Positions 52,344 through 61,671 are shown, numbered from the stretch's first letter. The stretch is DNA of 64,000 nt from an uncultured Oscillospiraceae bacterium (GCA_900547455.1 URGV01000002.1:1-64000); one strand, 5' to 3'. Notes: generated by a model not told the origin, from the letters alone. Translations and numbers: made by a program.

Positions 52344-54749
52344 CTACTTGAGTTCCGCGATGGTGACGCCGTCCTCGCCCTCGCCGTAAACGCCCAGGCG
52401 GAAGGTGCGCACCGCTTTGTGATTTTTCAGATGCTGCTGCACCGCGCTGCGCAGGGCGCCGGTGCCCTTGCCGTGAATGATGGTGATGGTCTTGATGCCG
52501 AGCAGGGTACAGCTGTCGATGAACTGATCGACCATCATGATCGCTTCCTCGATGGTCTGCCCGCGCAGGTCAAGCTCGCTGCTCGCGCTGCGCTGGGACT
52601 TGTCCACCAAAGTCTTGGTCACGCCGCCGTTTTTCTTCTTCTCCATGCGGCTGAGCTGGCGGCGGCGCTTTTTATCCACCAGCCGCAGGCTGCTGACCGG
52701 GACCTTTGTCTTGATAATCCCCGCCTGCACCTGCACGTTGCCGGCGCTGTCCGGGTCAGAGAGCAGCACGCCCTCCTCTCCCAGCTGGGTGACCAGCACC
52801 AGATCTCCCTTCTTGAGCGGCCGCGGCGGGACATATTCTTCCTCTGACCTTCTGCCGATAACCGGGTTGGCGATATCCTCCAGGCGGTTGATGTTGGACT
52901 TATAGGAGGATTTTGCGCCCTGCACCAGCTTGGAGAACTCCTCACTCTCCTTCTGGCGGCGCAACTCATCCAGCTCGTCCAGCAGCTTCTGCGATTCCGC
53001 TTTGGCCGAGGAGACGATGCGGTTGGCCTTGTCCTGCGCGTTCTGCAGCTCTCTATCCATCAATTTATAGGTCTTTTGCTTGTACTGTTCGAGGTTTCGT
53101 TTGGAGTCAATCTGCTCTAATCGCAGGCGGTCAACTTCCTCCTTCTCCTTTTCCAGCTCCTGGCGGGTCTGGTCCAGCTGGGCCAGCACGTCCTCAAACC
53201 GGGTCTTTTCGTCGGAGATGTTGCGTTTGGCCGCCTCAATGATCTCCTCCGGCAGCCCCAACCGCTGGCTGATGGCAAAGGCGTTGGACTTGCCGGGGAT
53301 GCCAATCAGCAGGCGGTAGGTCGGGCGCAGCGTCTCCACATCAAATTCGCAGCTGGCGTTGCGCACGCCCGGCGTCTGCAGGGCATATTCCTTGATCTCG
53401 GCGTAGTGGGTGGTGGCCGCCACCTTCGCGCCGTAGACCGACAGCTTTTCCATGATGGCGATGGCCAGCGCCGCGCCCTCCACCGGGTCGGTGCCGGCGC
53501 CCAGCTCGTCGATGAGTACCAGGCTGTCCGAATCCGCCTCCTCGATGATCGAGACGATGTTGGTCATGTGCGCCGAGAAGGTGGACAGGCTCTGCTCAAT
53601 GCTCTGCTCGTCGCCGATATCCACCAGCACCTTTTTGTAGACCGAGACGGTGCTTCCCTCCGCTACCGGCAGCATCAGGCCGCACATCGCCATCAGGGTC
53701 ATCAGGCCCAGCGTCTTTAAGGTGACCGTCTTGCCGCCGGTGTTGGGGCCGGTGATGACCAGCGTGTTAAATTCTTTTCCCAAGTTGACGTCGATCGGCA
53801 CCACCTTCTGCGGGTCGATCAGCGGATGGCGCGCCTTCTTTAGGTCGATCTCGCCGGTTTCCAAAATATTCGGCACCGTCGCCTTCATCTTGTAGGCTAA
53901 AGACGCCTTTGCAAAGTAGAGGTCGATCTCGACCAAAGCGCGATAGCTGTAAATAATCGATTCGGCAAAGTCGCCGACCTTTTCGGACAGCTCCTGAATG
54001 ATCCGATCAATCTCCCGCTTCTCCTTTGCCTGCAGGACGCGGATCTCGTTGTTTGCCTCCACCACCGCCATCGGCTCGATAAAGATGGTGGCGCCGCTGG
54101 CGGAGGTATCGTGGACAAGGCCCTTGATCTCCGAGCGGTACTCGCTCTTGACCGGCACCACAAAGCGCCCGTCGCGCATGGTGACCAGGGCGTCCTGCAA
54201 AAATTTACTCTGGGTCGGGGATTTAATCAGGTGATCCAGCCGCTCGCGCACCCGCAACTTTGCCTGGTTAATCTTGCGGCGCAGGTCGGCCAATTCCGGG
54301 CTTGCGCTGTCGGCCAACTCCTCCTCGGAGAGGACGGCGTTGTCGATGGTATTTTCCAGCTCCTTGTTGGGAACCAGCACCTCAAACAGGCCGTCCAGCG
54401 AGGTACTCTCCCCCTCGCAGCGTTTGCGCCAGTCCTTGACCGAGCGGATGTTGTGCAGCACGGCCGTAACATCCATCAGTTCCCGCAGCGAAAGGTTGGA
54501 GCCTTTCTGCGATTTGCGCAGCGCCGCTTCACAGTTTTTCAGCTTATGTAAAGCGGGCGAAGTGTATCTTGCACTGAGCATATAAGCGTCAGAGGTTTTC
54601 TGCATCAAAGCCCGAACGGTGTTGTAGTCGTCCGAAGGGGTAAGCCCCAGCGCCATCTGTTTGCTGTCGTCGCAGTTGGCCTGCTCGGCAAGCTTACTGA
54701 GCACCTTTTCCAGCTCCAGGGTCCGGAAATACCGCTGTGCCTGGTACAT
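52344..54749 (-). CDS. mutS2: MutS2/RqcU-type ATPase with Smr domain
   Basis: The 801-residue protein has the MutS2 core domains, Walker A GPNTGGKT near 330, Walker B LVLIDELGAGTDP, a long coiled coil (QTRQELEKEKEEVDRLRLEQ), a KOW-like segment (PLKKGDLVLVTQLGEEG) and a C-terminal Smr nuclease domain with LDLRG and HGKGTGALR. It lacks the mismatch-binding domain of MutS; in Firmicutes it acts in ribosome-collision rescue and suppresses recombination. ATG 54749 is set by GAGGAT nine bases upstream. It follows recO by 13 bp, likely co-transcribed. Confidence 0.94.
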   Translation of the reverse strand: MYQAQRYFRTLELEKVLSKLAEQANCDDSKQMALGLTPSDDYNTVRALMQKTSDAYMLSARYTSPALHKLKNCEAALRKSQKGSNLSLRELMDVTAVLHNIRSVKDWRKRCEGESTSLDGLFEVLVPNKELENTIDNAVLSEEELADSASPELADLRRKINQAKLRVRERLDHLIKSPTQSKFLQDALVTMRDGRFVVPVKSEYRSEIKGLVHDTSASGATIFIEPMAVVEANNEIRVLQAKEKREIDRIIQELSEKVGDFAESIIYSYRALVEIDLYFAKASLAYKMKATVPNILETGEIDLKKARHPLIDPQKVVPIDVNLGKEFNTLVITGPNTGGKTVTLKTLGLMTLMAMCGLMLPVAEGSTVSVYKKVLVDIGDEQSIEQSLSTFSAHMTNIVSIIEEADSDSLVLIDELGAGTDPVEGAALAIAIMEKLSVYGAKVAATTHYAEIKEYALQTPGVRNASCEFDVETLRPTYRLLIGIPGKSNAFAISQRLGLPEEIIEAAKRNISDEKTRFEDVLAQLDQTRQELEKEKEEVDRLRLEQIDSKRNLEQYKQKTYKLMDRELQNAQDKANRIVSSAKAESQKLLDELDELRRQKESEEFSKLVQGAKSSYKSNINRLEDIANPVIGRRSEEEYVPPRPLKKGDLVLVTQLGEEGVLLSDPDSAGNVQVQAGIIKTKVPVSSLRLVDKKRRRQLSRMEKKKNGGVTKTLVDKSQRSASSELDLRGQTIEEAIMMVDQFIDSCTLLGIKTITIIHGKGTGALRSAVQQHLKNHKAVRTFRLGVYGEGEDGVTIAELK

Positions 54750-54762
54750 TGATTTCACATCC

Positions 54763-55584
54763 TCACTCTATCTCATCATGTTCCTGTATCTCTGTTGTCG
54801 GTTGCTTTTGCAACGATTGCTGCAGCGAGAGGGTAGTCTGCCGCAGCCGGTGATAAAAATCCAGTGACGAAAACTGCCGGTCCAGCTGGGCCTGCAAGTA
54901 AACCTCGGTGATTTTGCCGAGATTGCGCAGTCCCTGCGGCGTCATCTTAAACTGAAAGACCTTGTTTGCCTGCGAATAGATGATGTGCCGCATCGCCGCC
55001 AGCTGGTCCCTGGTCAGCGGGATGCTGCCCTGCGGGGGCGTCCCGTTGGCGCAGTGGCCGCACAGCAGCGTGCCGGTCGCGGGGGAAAAGAAAAACTGCT
55101 CCGCTTCATATTCCCCGCAGCCCTGACAGCCGACCAGGTCGGGCATGTAGCCGGACATGGTCAGCAGCCGCAGCTCAAAGACCGGCTTGATAAAATCCAC
55201 CGTGCGCTTGTCCTCCTCCAGCAGGTAAAGGCAGTTTAAAAAGAGCTTGAGCTGCTCGGGCGCCGGCTCCCCCTGCGGGACCAGTTCCTCGGCCAGCTGC
55301 GCCAGATAGGAGGCCAGGCTTGTCTTTTCCAAATCCTCACGCAGGTGGTAAAAGATGCGCAGCGGCTCCGCGCCGTCGGCGGAGTACTGGTCCTTGTTGT
55401 AAAACAGGGTGAAACTGGAGTAGGAGAACAGGTCGGTGGCGGCCGCCATGGTGCCGCCCAGCTTTTTGACCGAACGCACAAAAGCCCGCACCAGACCGTG
55501 TTCCCCGGTCAGGATGGTCACCAGCCGGTTATCGTTGCTGAGCATCTTTTCCCGGATGACCAGTCCGTCCACCGTCATCTGCAT
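54763..55584 (-). CDS. recO: DNA repair protein RecO
   Basis: The 273-residue protein has the N-terminal OB fold (DGLVIREKMLSNDNRLVTILTGEHGL), the helical middle and a zinc finger set CQGCGEYEAEQFFF-TLLCGHC. It loads RecA onto SSB-covered DNA with RecR. Start could be ATG 55584 or ATG 55578; both share a GGGAAGG SD. It overlaps the small yqzL-like gene by 56 bp and leads into mutS2. Confidence 0.93.
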   Translation of the reverse strand: MQMTVDGLVIREKMLSNDNRLVTILTGEHGLVRAFVRSVKKLGGTMAAATDLFSYSSFTLFYNKDQYSADGAEPLRIFYHLREDLEKTSLASYLAQLAEELVPQGEPAPEQLKLFLNCLYLLEEDKRTVDFIKPVFELRLLTMSGYMPDLVGCQGCGEYEAEQFFFSPATGTLLCGHCANGTPPQGSIPLTRDQLAAMRHIIYSQANKVFQFKMTPQGLRNLGKITEVYLQAQLDRQFSSLDFYHRLRQTTLSLQQSLQKQPTTEIQEHDEIE

Positions 55585-55717
55585 GGCCTTCCCCTTCCCT
55601 GTTTTCCGGCGCACCGCTCACACAAAGCTGTCCGCAGTAGCGCAGATAGTCGCTGATCTTGCCGGAATGTTCAAACTGTTCCCAGCTGTTTCGCTGGTTG
55701 TTTCTTGTCTCATTCAT
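55529..55717 (-). CDS. yqzL: Short YqzL-like protein between era and recO
   Basis: The 62-residue frame starts at ATG 55717 (GGGAGGG seven bases upstream). Residues 8-30 read NSWEQFEHSGKISDYLRYC, matching the small YqzL proteins (Trp-x-x-Phe-x-x-Thr/Ser-Gly-x-Ile-x-x-Tyr-Leu) that sit between era and recO in Firmicutes. The tail after residue 40 overlaps recO and is probably not conserved. Function unknown; conserved position is the main evidence. Confidence 0.7.
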   Translation of the reverse strand: MNETRNNQRNSWEQFEHSGKISDYLRYCGQLCVSGAPENREGEGHADDGGRTGHPGKDAQQR

Positions 55718-55807
55718 CCACAATCCCTCCCGATTGGTATACACAAAGGATTGTTCCCGAAATGAGCCGCTGCTATCAGCGGAAAGTCTATCCAGCAAAA
55801 AATATTA

Positions 55808-56695
55808 TTAATTAAACCCGAGGTCCCGGATGGAAAACTCGTTGTTGCGCCAGTCCTCGCGCACCTTGACCCAGCACTGCAGGTTGACCGGGCTGTCCAG
55901 AAACGCCTCGATCTCCTGGCGGGACTCGCTGGCAATCTTTTTGAGCATCGCACCCTTTTTGCCGATAATCATGCCCTTGTGGCTAGCCTTTTCGCACAGG
56001 ATGGTGGCGTCGATGTCCATCATATTTTTTCCTTGCCGCTCACGCATCCGCTCGATGACCACCGCTGTGCCGTGGGGGATCTCGTCTCGCATGTTGCGCA
56101 GCACCTTTTCGCGGATGATCTCCGCCGCAATCACCTTTTCCGGCTGATCGGTCAGGGTATCGCTCGGGAAAAAGTGCGGGCCCTCCTGCGCCTGGTCCTG
56201 AATGAGCTTGAGCAGCAGGTCGGTGCCGTCGCGCTCCTTGACGCTGATGGGAACTACCTCTGTAAAGTCGTACATCTCGGACAGGGCCACCATCTTTTTG
56301 ACCATATCCTCCTTGTTGGCCAGGGTATCGATCTTATTGATAACCAGGATCGCGGGCAGGTGCAGCTCCTTGATATTTTCGATGAGCTGGCGCTCCGAAT
56401 CCACAATCTCTCCAAACGGATCGGTGACCAGCACGGCGCAGTCCACATCCCCCACCGAGTCGGACACCTGTTTGACCATATAGTCCCCCAGCTTATTCTT
56501 CGGCTTGTGCAGGCCGGGGGTATCGATAAAGACCAACTGCACCTCACCCTCGGTCAAAACGCCGGTGATGCGGGTGCGGGTAGTCTGGGGCTTGTCCGAG
56601 ATGATGGCGATCTTCTCCCCCACCAGAAGGTTTAAGAGGGAAGATTTTCCCACATTCGGTTTTCCAACAATGGCGACAAACGCCGATTTTGTCAT
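55808..56695 (-). CDS. era: GTPase Era (ribosome assembly)
   Basis: The 295-residue GTPase has G1 GKPNVGKSS (11-19), G2 with QTTRTRITG, G3 DTPGLHKPK, G4 NKID and a C-terminal KH domain (GMIIGKKGAMLKKI) that binds the 3' end of 16S rRNA. It helps mature the small ribosomal subunit. ATG 56695 is chosen by family N-terminus and the AGG-type SD; the open frame extends upstream only as a shadow of dgkA. Confidence 0.97.
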   Translation of the reverse strand: MTKSAFVAIVGKPNVGKSSLLNLLVGEKIAIISDKPQTTRTRITGVLTEGEVQLVFIDTPGLHKPKNKLGDYMVKQVSDSVGDVDCAVLVTDPFGEIVDSERQLIENIKELHLPAILVINKIDTLANKEDMVKKMVALSEMYDFTEVVPISVKERDGTDLLLKLIQDQAQEGPHFFPSDTLTDQPEKVIAAEIIREKVLRNMRDEIPHGTAVVIERMRERQGKNMMDIDATILCEKASHKGMIIGKKGAMLKKIASESRQEIEAFLDSPVNLQCWVKVREDWRNNEFSIRDLGFN

Positions 56696-56717
56696 GTATA
56701 TCCTGCCTTTCGTCTTT

Positions 56718-57230
56718 TCAGTCGTCTGTTTTCTTATCTGTTGCCGCGGTTTCTGTCGCTGCTTTCCCCTTCTCAAAGAAAAACACAAACCAGCCTCCTG
56801 CGGCTGCCGCCAGCAGCACAAGGAGCAGCCGGAGCGGGGAACGAAGGTGCAGCTCCACAACCTGCAGCAGGATCTGGGGCTGCCAGAACAGCCGCAGTCC
56901 CACCAGCACCGCCGCGATGGCGAGCACCAGCACCGCGCCCGCTGCCGCGTCTTTGGCGAGTTTCGCCAGCGGATTTGGATGCGGGCAACACAAATCCACC
57001 GCGCGCTCGACGGCGGTGTTGACAAGCTCCGCCGCAATCACCGACCCCATCGTCAAAAACAGGGCCGCATCCTCTGCGGCGGAAAAGGAATAAAAGCTCC
57101 TCCCATACAGCACCAGCGCCGCCGCTGCCAGGTGAAAGCGCAGATTGCGCTCCTGGCGGATGGCCTGCCAGATACCGCTGCCCGCCGCCGCAAAGGAACG
57201 CAAAAAACGGTTCTGGCTATTCCTGGACAT
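56718..57230 (-). CDS. dgkA: Diacylglycerol/undecaprenol kinase (DgkA family)
   Basis: The 170-residue membrane enzyme has the three-helix DgkA core with catalytic Glu in AAELVNTAVERAVDL and the Asp of KLAKDAAAGAV, plus an additional hydrophobic segment and a Lys/Thr/Asp tail (FFFEKGKAATETAATDKK). Gram-positive members phosphorylate undecaprenol to recycle the wall carrier. TTG 57245 is an alternative start; ATG 57230 has a purine-rich SD and overlaps ybeY by 14 bp. Confidence 0.9.
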   Translation of the reverse strand: MSRNSQNRFLRSFAAAGSGIWQAIRQERNLRFHLAAAALVLYGRSFYSFSAAEDAALFLTMGSVIAAELVNTAVERAVDLCCPHPNPLAKLAKDAAAGAVLVLAIAAVLVGLRLFWQPQILLQVVELHLRSPLRLLLVLLAAAAGGWFVFFFEKGKAATETAATDKKTDD

Positions 57231-57729
57231 CTTCCTCTTCCACAAAGCTCATGTCGCGCTGCAGGCCCAGACGGGTCAGCACCAGCTCTTCCTTCTCACG
57301 CATGCGAAGCGCCTCGAGGCCGCCGCCTTCGTGGTCATAGCCCAGCAGGTGCAGCATCGAATGAACGGTCAAAAAACCGATCTCCCGGCGCAGCGAATGG
57401 CCGTACATCTGCGCCTGCTCGATGGCGCGCGGCACCGAGATGACGATGTCGCCCAGCATATACGCGCCGGTTTCATTGTTGTAGTCGTAGACGCCGTTCT
57501 CTCCCAGCGGGAAGGAGAGGACATCGGTGGCGGCGTCCTTGTCGCGGAACTCCCGGTTGAGCTGACGGATCTGCTCGTTATCCACAAAGCTGACGCTCAC
57601 CTCTGCGGCACCCTCAAACTTTTCCATTGTCAGCACTGCACTGCAGCAGCGGCGAACCAGCAGCCGGATGCCGGTTGGCACCTTGACCGCCTTCTGTCTA
57701 TTCGAAATCGAAACCTTAACTCCATCCAT
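57217..57729 (-). CDS. ybeY: Endoribonuclease YbeY (16S rRNA maturation)
   Basis: The 170-residue metalloenzyme has the zinc motif HSMLHLLGYDH (His-x3-His-x5-His) and VLSFPLGE, both invariant. It trims the 16S 3' end and takes part in ribosome quality control. It overlaps dgkA and starts 4 bp after the phoH stop, showing the tight cluster. Confidence 0.95.
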   Translation of the reverse strand: MDGVKVSISNRQKAVKVPTGIRLLVRRCCSAVLTMEKFEGAAEVSVSFVDNEQIRQLNREFRDKDAATDVLSFPLGENGVYDYNNETGAYMLGDIVISVPRAIEQAQMYGHSLRREIGFLTVHSMLHLLGYDHEGGGLEALRMREKEELVLTRLGLQRDMSFVEEEDVQE

Positions 57730-57733
57730 AATC

Positions 57734-58711
57734 TTATCTGCGCGCCTCCCTGTTGTTGTACTTCTCGTATGCGGCAATGATGTCCTGCACCAGCTTGTGG
57801 CGGACAACGTCCTTCTCTGTCAGTCTCATAATAGCGATGTCGTCAATGTTTTTGAGCACCTTGACCGCCTCGACCAGTCCCGAGCGCCCGGCGTTGGGCA
57901 GGTCGATCTGGGTGACGTCGCCGGTGACAATCGCCTTAGAATTAAAGCCCAGACGGGTCAAAAACATCTTCATCTGCTCGGGCGTTGTGTTCTGCGCCTC
58001 GTCCAGGATAATAAAGGAATCATCCAGCGTGCGTCCGCGCATATAGGCCAGCGGCGCCACCTCGATGGTCCCTTTTTCCATATTGCGCTGGAAATTTTCC
58101 GGCCCCATCATATCAAACATCGCGTCGTAGAGTGGGCGCAGGTAGGGGTCGACCTTGTCCTGCAGATCGCCGGGCAGAAAGCCCAGCTTTTCGCCCGCCT
58201 CCACCGCTGGCCGGGTCAGGATGATGCGACTGACCTGCTCGTCGCGGAAAGCGCGCACCGCCATGGCCACTGCCAGATAGGTCTTGCCCGTACCCGCCGG
58301 GCCGATGCCGAAGGTGATGGTGTTGTTCTGAATTGCGTCGATATATTTTTTCTGCCCCAGCGTCTTGGGCTTTACCGGTTTGCCCTTGACGGTGATGGCG
58401 ATGCAGCTGTTGTTCATCTGCGCCATGCTCTGCTCGCTGCCCTGTTCGACCAGGGTGATGACATAGCGCACATTCTGTTCGGAAAGATTGCCGTCCTTGG
58501 CGATCATGGCAAGCAGGGTATCCACTGTGCGCTGCGCCTTGGAGACTGCTTCCGGCTCCCCGGTGATCTTGACCTCGGTGCCGCGGCAGATGATGCTGAC
58601 TCCGAAATGCTCTTCTATGATTTTCACGTTCTGATCCGCGTTGCCAAACAGGGTCAGCACGTCTTCGATTCGTTCGATCTGCAATACCTGTTCGATGAAA
58701 GTTCCCTCCAA
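57734..58711 (-). CDS. phoH: PhoH-family ATPase
   Basis: From TTG 58711 the product has 325 residues: a short N-terminal KH-like region (IERIEDVLTLFGNADQNVKIIEE), then a P-loop NTPase with Walker A GPAGTGKT, GRTLDDSFIILDEAQNTTP (Walker B) and VVRHKLVQDII. It is the partner of YbeY in RNA metabolism. The start is uncertain: the only SD (GGAGGG) points at an ATC codon 58696, seven bases on, where the family N-terminus begins; TTG 58711 has no SD. A minus-strand TATAAT (58763-58758) precedes it. Confidence 0.92.
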   Translation of the reverse strand: MEGTFIEQVLQIERIEDVLTLFGNADQNVKIIEEHFGVSIICRGTEVKITGEPEAVSKAQRTVDTLLAMIAKDGNLSEQNVRYVITLVEQGSEQSMAQMNNSCIAITVKGKPVKPKTLGQKKYIDAIQNNTITFGIGPAGTGKTYLAVAMAVRAFRDEQVSRIILTRPAVEAGEKLGFLPGDLQDKVDPYLRPLYDAMFDMMGPENFQRNMEKGTIEVAPLAYMRGRTLDDSFIILDEAQNTTPEQMKMFLTRLGFNSKAIVTGDVTQIDLPNAGRSGLVEAVKVLKNIDDIAIMRLTEKDVVRHKLVQDIIAAYEKYNNREARR

Positions 58712-58903
58712 ATCGTCTGGTTTCTTTTTTTCATTTTTTCCCGATAACTCATTTTGTATTATAGCACATTTTTTTGAATTTTTAAATACTCTATCAAAAT
58801 ATGCAGTTTTTTTGGTAAGCCTGCACAAACCCGTCTAGTCTGACCGAAAGTTTCCCCATCATCTTTCCCTTTTTAGTGTGGAACGGATGATAAACGGAAG
58901 ATT

Positions 58904-60091
58904 TTACTGCGTTTTTGCGTCCAGCAAGATCTCCTCCTGCTGCGCGATGTCCTCGCGGAAAACATAGTCCGCCTTCAGCACCAGCTCCCCGTCTGAGACC
59001 GTTTTGCTGATCCTGCGGCTGACGACCTCCCGCTCCGGCACCTCCTTTTCAAAGGCTTCGAGCTGCTGCATGGCAAAATACTCCGCCTTCTCCTGGCTAA
59101 GCTCCACCACCTGCTGCTGGGCGGGAATCACCTGCAGGATGGTCATGTCCAGCGGCAGGGTGATGCCAAAAATGCGGATGGGCCGGGTGAAGGCTCGCGA
59201 AAAACTCTCCTCCTCCCCCGCTCCCACGATGAACAGCGGCAGGCGCAGCGGGCCGATATTGAGGTAGCGGTAGTTTTCCATCCCGCCCTGCGGGACCTTG
59301 AGTGTCTGGGTCAGCGGGATAATGACCTCGTGGCTCTGGGAATATTCGGCCAGCACCTTGGCCTCGGCGTGGCGAAGGATAGTTTTGTTTTTGCTGTTGG
59401 CAACAACACCGCTGACCAGCAGGTCGCCCTTCTTCACCGTCTCGCCGTCCTGCCGCACGCGCTGCCCGTCATACACCTCCATGCGCACGATCTGTCCACC
59501 GCGCGCGGCCACCACGTTGCAGGGTTCATTGCTTTCGACAATCTCCTCGCCCTCCTGCCGTTCGTTAATTTCCACCTCAGCCACGCCGCCCACCAGATTG
59601 ATGGCCGCCCAGCCGATCTGCTCGTACTGCTGCCGCAGCAGGATCGCCATCTTTTGGACGTCCAGGCTTTCCTTCCAGCTGCCGCGGGAGAGGCCCATTT
59701 CCTCCAGCGATTGCAAAATTTCATCGTCGGTGACCGTCTGGTTGCCGTTGATCTGAATCTCCCAGACAAATTGTCCGGACAAAAACAGCAGCAGCAAAAA
59801 TGCCGCCACCCCCACCAGCAGCCCCTTTCGCCTTTTCCAGCGCCGTAGCAGAAACGGCAGGCCGCGCCGCTCGATGATGCGCACCCGCACATGGGTTTTG
59901 CGGGCAAAGGGGCGGATGGCAAAATACTTTTTCACCGTCGTCTGCGCCACAAAGCCCTCCTTGGTGTACCGGGTCTGAAAGACCGGGATGCCGCTACGGC
60001 TAAGCAGATTGAGAAAGCGCTCGGCAAACTTTCCCTCTACCCGGAAGCTGACGGTGCCGCGCACCCAGCGCAAAAAGCGGACAAAACTCAT
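58904..60091 (-). CDS. yqfD: Sporulation protein YqfD
   Basis: The 395-residue protein has the YqfD domain: basic N-terminal part (RFLRWVRGTVSFRVEGKFAERF), one membrane segment (about 95-115; LLVGVAAFLLLLFLSGQFVW) and a long external domain with DGQRVRQDGETVKKGDLLVSG. It is made in the mother cell under SigE and localises to the outer forespore membrane in Bacillus. ATG 60091 has GGGGGTGAGG upstream. It follows yqfC after 13 bp. Confidence 0.93.
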   Translation of the reverse strand: MSFVRFLRWVRGTVSFRVEGKFAERFLNLLSRSGIPVFQTRYTKEGFVAQTTVKKYFAIRPFARKTHVRVRIIERRGLPFLLRRWKRRKGLLVGVAAFLLLLFLSGQFVWEIQINGNQTVTDDEILQSLEEMGLSRGSWKESLDVQKMAILLRQQYEQIGWAAINLVGGVAEVEINERQEGEEIVESNEPCNVVAARGGQIVRMEVYDGQRVRQDGETVKKGDLLVSGVVANSKNKTILRHAEAKVLAEYSQSHEVIIPLTQTLKVPQGGMENYRYLNIGPLRLPLFIVGAGEEESFSRAFTRPIRIFGITLPLDMTILQVIPAQQQVVELSQEKAEYFAMQQLEAFEKEVPEREVVSRRISKTVSDGELVLKADYVFREDIAQQEEILLDAKTQ

Positions 60092-60104
60092 TCCCTCACC
60101 CCCT

Positions 60105-60404
60105 TCAATTGCAGTATTCCAGTCCCATGATGTACCCGCGGACAATCATGCCCTCCTCGGCAAGGCAGGCAATCTGCAGCCCGCGGCCCCAGATTTTCAG
60201 CTGCCCTTTGGTGATGTTTAGGCGGATGGCCTCCTCGTTGTACTCCACAATGCCCTGGCAGCCATCGATCATCGCCTCCTGGTTGCCGCACAGCTCCACA
60301 TGCACCTCCCGTTCAAACAGCGCCCCACCCAGCGTCAGCGCCTCCTTGAGGTTGGATGCGGGGGTCTTGTCAGCCTTTGCGTTTTTTCGCGCTCTTTTGT
60401 TCAT
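60105..60404 (-). CDS. yqfC: Sporulation protein YqfC
   Basis: The 99-residue protein has a basic N-terminus (KRARKNAKADK) and the YqfC core with VHVELCGNQEAMIDGCQGIVEYNEE split into strands and ending QIACLAEEGMIVRGYIMGLEY. It always pairs with yqfD in sporulating Firmicutes and is controlled by SigE in Bacillus; its function is still unclear. Confidence 0.92.
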   Translation of the reverse strand: MNKRARKNAKADKTPASNLKEALTLGGALFEREVHVELCGNQEAMIDGCQGIVEYNEEAIRLNITKGQLKIWGRGLQIACLAEEGMIVRGYIMGLEYCN

Positions 60405-60484
60405 AGCGGTTCCTCCGTTGCTTTTTTGTTGCTATTTTATGAGCGGGCAACGCTTTTTAGCAGTCAAGACAAGCTGCCCTTTTG

Positions 60485-60492
60485 CATACAAT
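60485..60492 (+). promoter_or_regulatory. Possible SigE-type -10 element before ylbJ
   Basis: CATACAAT exactly matches the SigE -10 consensus (CATACANT) and lies 39 bp ahead of ylbJ, a gene known to be SigE-dependent in Bacillus. No convincing SigE -35 is visible, so this is a hint only. Confidence 0.4.
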
Positions 60493-60530
60493 GAAGCGTC
60501 AAAGAAAAAACAAGGACGGTGACTGTTTTC

Positions 60531-61628
60531 ATGAAACAAACAGGACGATACTTCATCGCGCTTGGGTGCGTGCTCTGCGCGGCAATTTTGGTACTGGACG
60601 GGGATGTGGTGGCGGCCGGCGCCTTATCCGGCGTGCAGCTCTGCCTGCAGACGGTGATCCCTTCGTTGTTCTGCTTTATGGTGCTGACCGGATTTCTGAT
60701 TAACAGCGGCCTTTACCGCCTGATCTCCCTGCCGTGGGGGCCGCTGACAAAGGGGCTGTTCTGCCTGCCGCCCTCGATGGGCAGCGTGGTGCTGCTGAGC
60801 TTGATCGGCGGCTACCCGATGGGGGCCAAATCAATTGCCGGCCTGCTGGAACAGGGCCGCCTTGACCGCGCGACCGCACAGCGGATGCTCCCTTTCTGCT
60901 GCTGCGCGGGGCCCTCCTTTATCATCACGGCGGTGGGCAGCGGGATGTTTGGCAGCGCGCAGGCCGGCATCCTTTTGTACCTTGTCCAGCTCTTTGTCTC
61001 CATTCTGCTCGGTGCGGTGCTGGGGATGCGGGAGCGCGGTCAGCAGCGGCGGATGCTCTGCGACCCCCTCCCCGCCCAGCGGACATCGGATTTCATGCCG
61101 ATGAGCCAGGCCTTTGTCCTGTCGGTCAGCCAGGCGGTGTCAGCGCTGGGGCAGATGTGCGGCTTTGTCATCCTTTTTAAGGCGTTGTCGGACATCCTCT
61201 CCTCCACCCTGGAGGGCGGCGTGCTCTCCTGCCTGTTGCTCGGCTCGCTGGAGGTGACCAACGGCTGTCTGCTGGCAAGCGGGCAGCCGTTGGGGCTTTG
61301 CCTTGCCTCCTGCTTCCTTTCCTTTGGCGGGCTTTCGGTGGCCGCGCAGATTGCCGGCATCCTGCGCGGAACCGGCCTGCGCCTTCGCCCCTTTTTGCTG
61401 CTGCGGCTGGCGCACGCCATTTGCTCAGGCGGCATCGTCCTGCTTCTCCTGCGCCTGTTCCCGCAGGCGGTCGGCGTCTTTTCGAGCGCTGCAAGGCCGG
61501 TGCCCATCGCAAATGCCAACACCCCGCTGCTCACCGTCTGCCTTGTGATGATGAGCGCCCTGCTGCTAATCCAGATCCAGCCACTGATCCAAAAGGGCGC
61601 GCGGCATTTCCAACGAAAAGAGCGGTAA
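60531..61628 (+). CDS. ylbJ: Sporulation integral membrane protein YlbJ
   Basis: The 365-residue membrane protein has eight to nine hydrophobic segments with gate-type motifs (IPSLFCFMVLTGFL, IGGYPMGAKSIAGLLEQGRL, PFCCCAGPSFIITAVG). It is related to nucleoside-recognition (Gate) permeases and to SpoIIIA-era mother-cell proteins in Bacillus. The C-terminus ends with short basic residues (RKER). ATG 60531 is preferred over GTG 60519 by spacing. It is divergent from yqfC. Confidence 0.92.
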   Translation: MKQTGRYFIALGCVLCAAILVLDGDVVAAGALSGVQLCLQTVIPSLFCFMVLTGFLINSGLYRLISLPWGPLTKGLFCLPPSMGSVVLLSLIGGYPMGAKSIAGLLEQGRLDRATAQRMLPFCCCAGPSFIITAVGSGMFGSAQAGILLYLVQLFVSILLGAVLGMRERGQQRRMLCDPLPAQRTSDFMPMSQAFVLSVSQAVSALGQMCGFVILFKALSDILSSTLEGGVLSCLLLGSLEVTNGCLLASGQPLGLCLASCFLSFGGLSVAAQIAGILRGTGLRLRPFLLLRLAHAICSGGIVLLLLRLFPQAVGVFSSAARPVPIANANTPLLTVCLVMMSALLLIQIQPLIQKGARHFQRKER

Positions 61629-61629
61629 A

Positions 61630-61671
61630 AAAATCGGCTCCCCGTCCCAAAGGAAATGGGGAGCCGATTTT
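61630..61671. terminator. Terminator between ylbJ and the next gene
   Basis: AAAATCGGCTCCCC (61630-61643) pairs with GGGGAGCCGATTTT (61658-61671), 14 bp with a 14-nt loop, then GGTTTTC; the left A-run suits the minus strand. Convergent pair. Confidence 0.85.
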
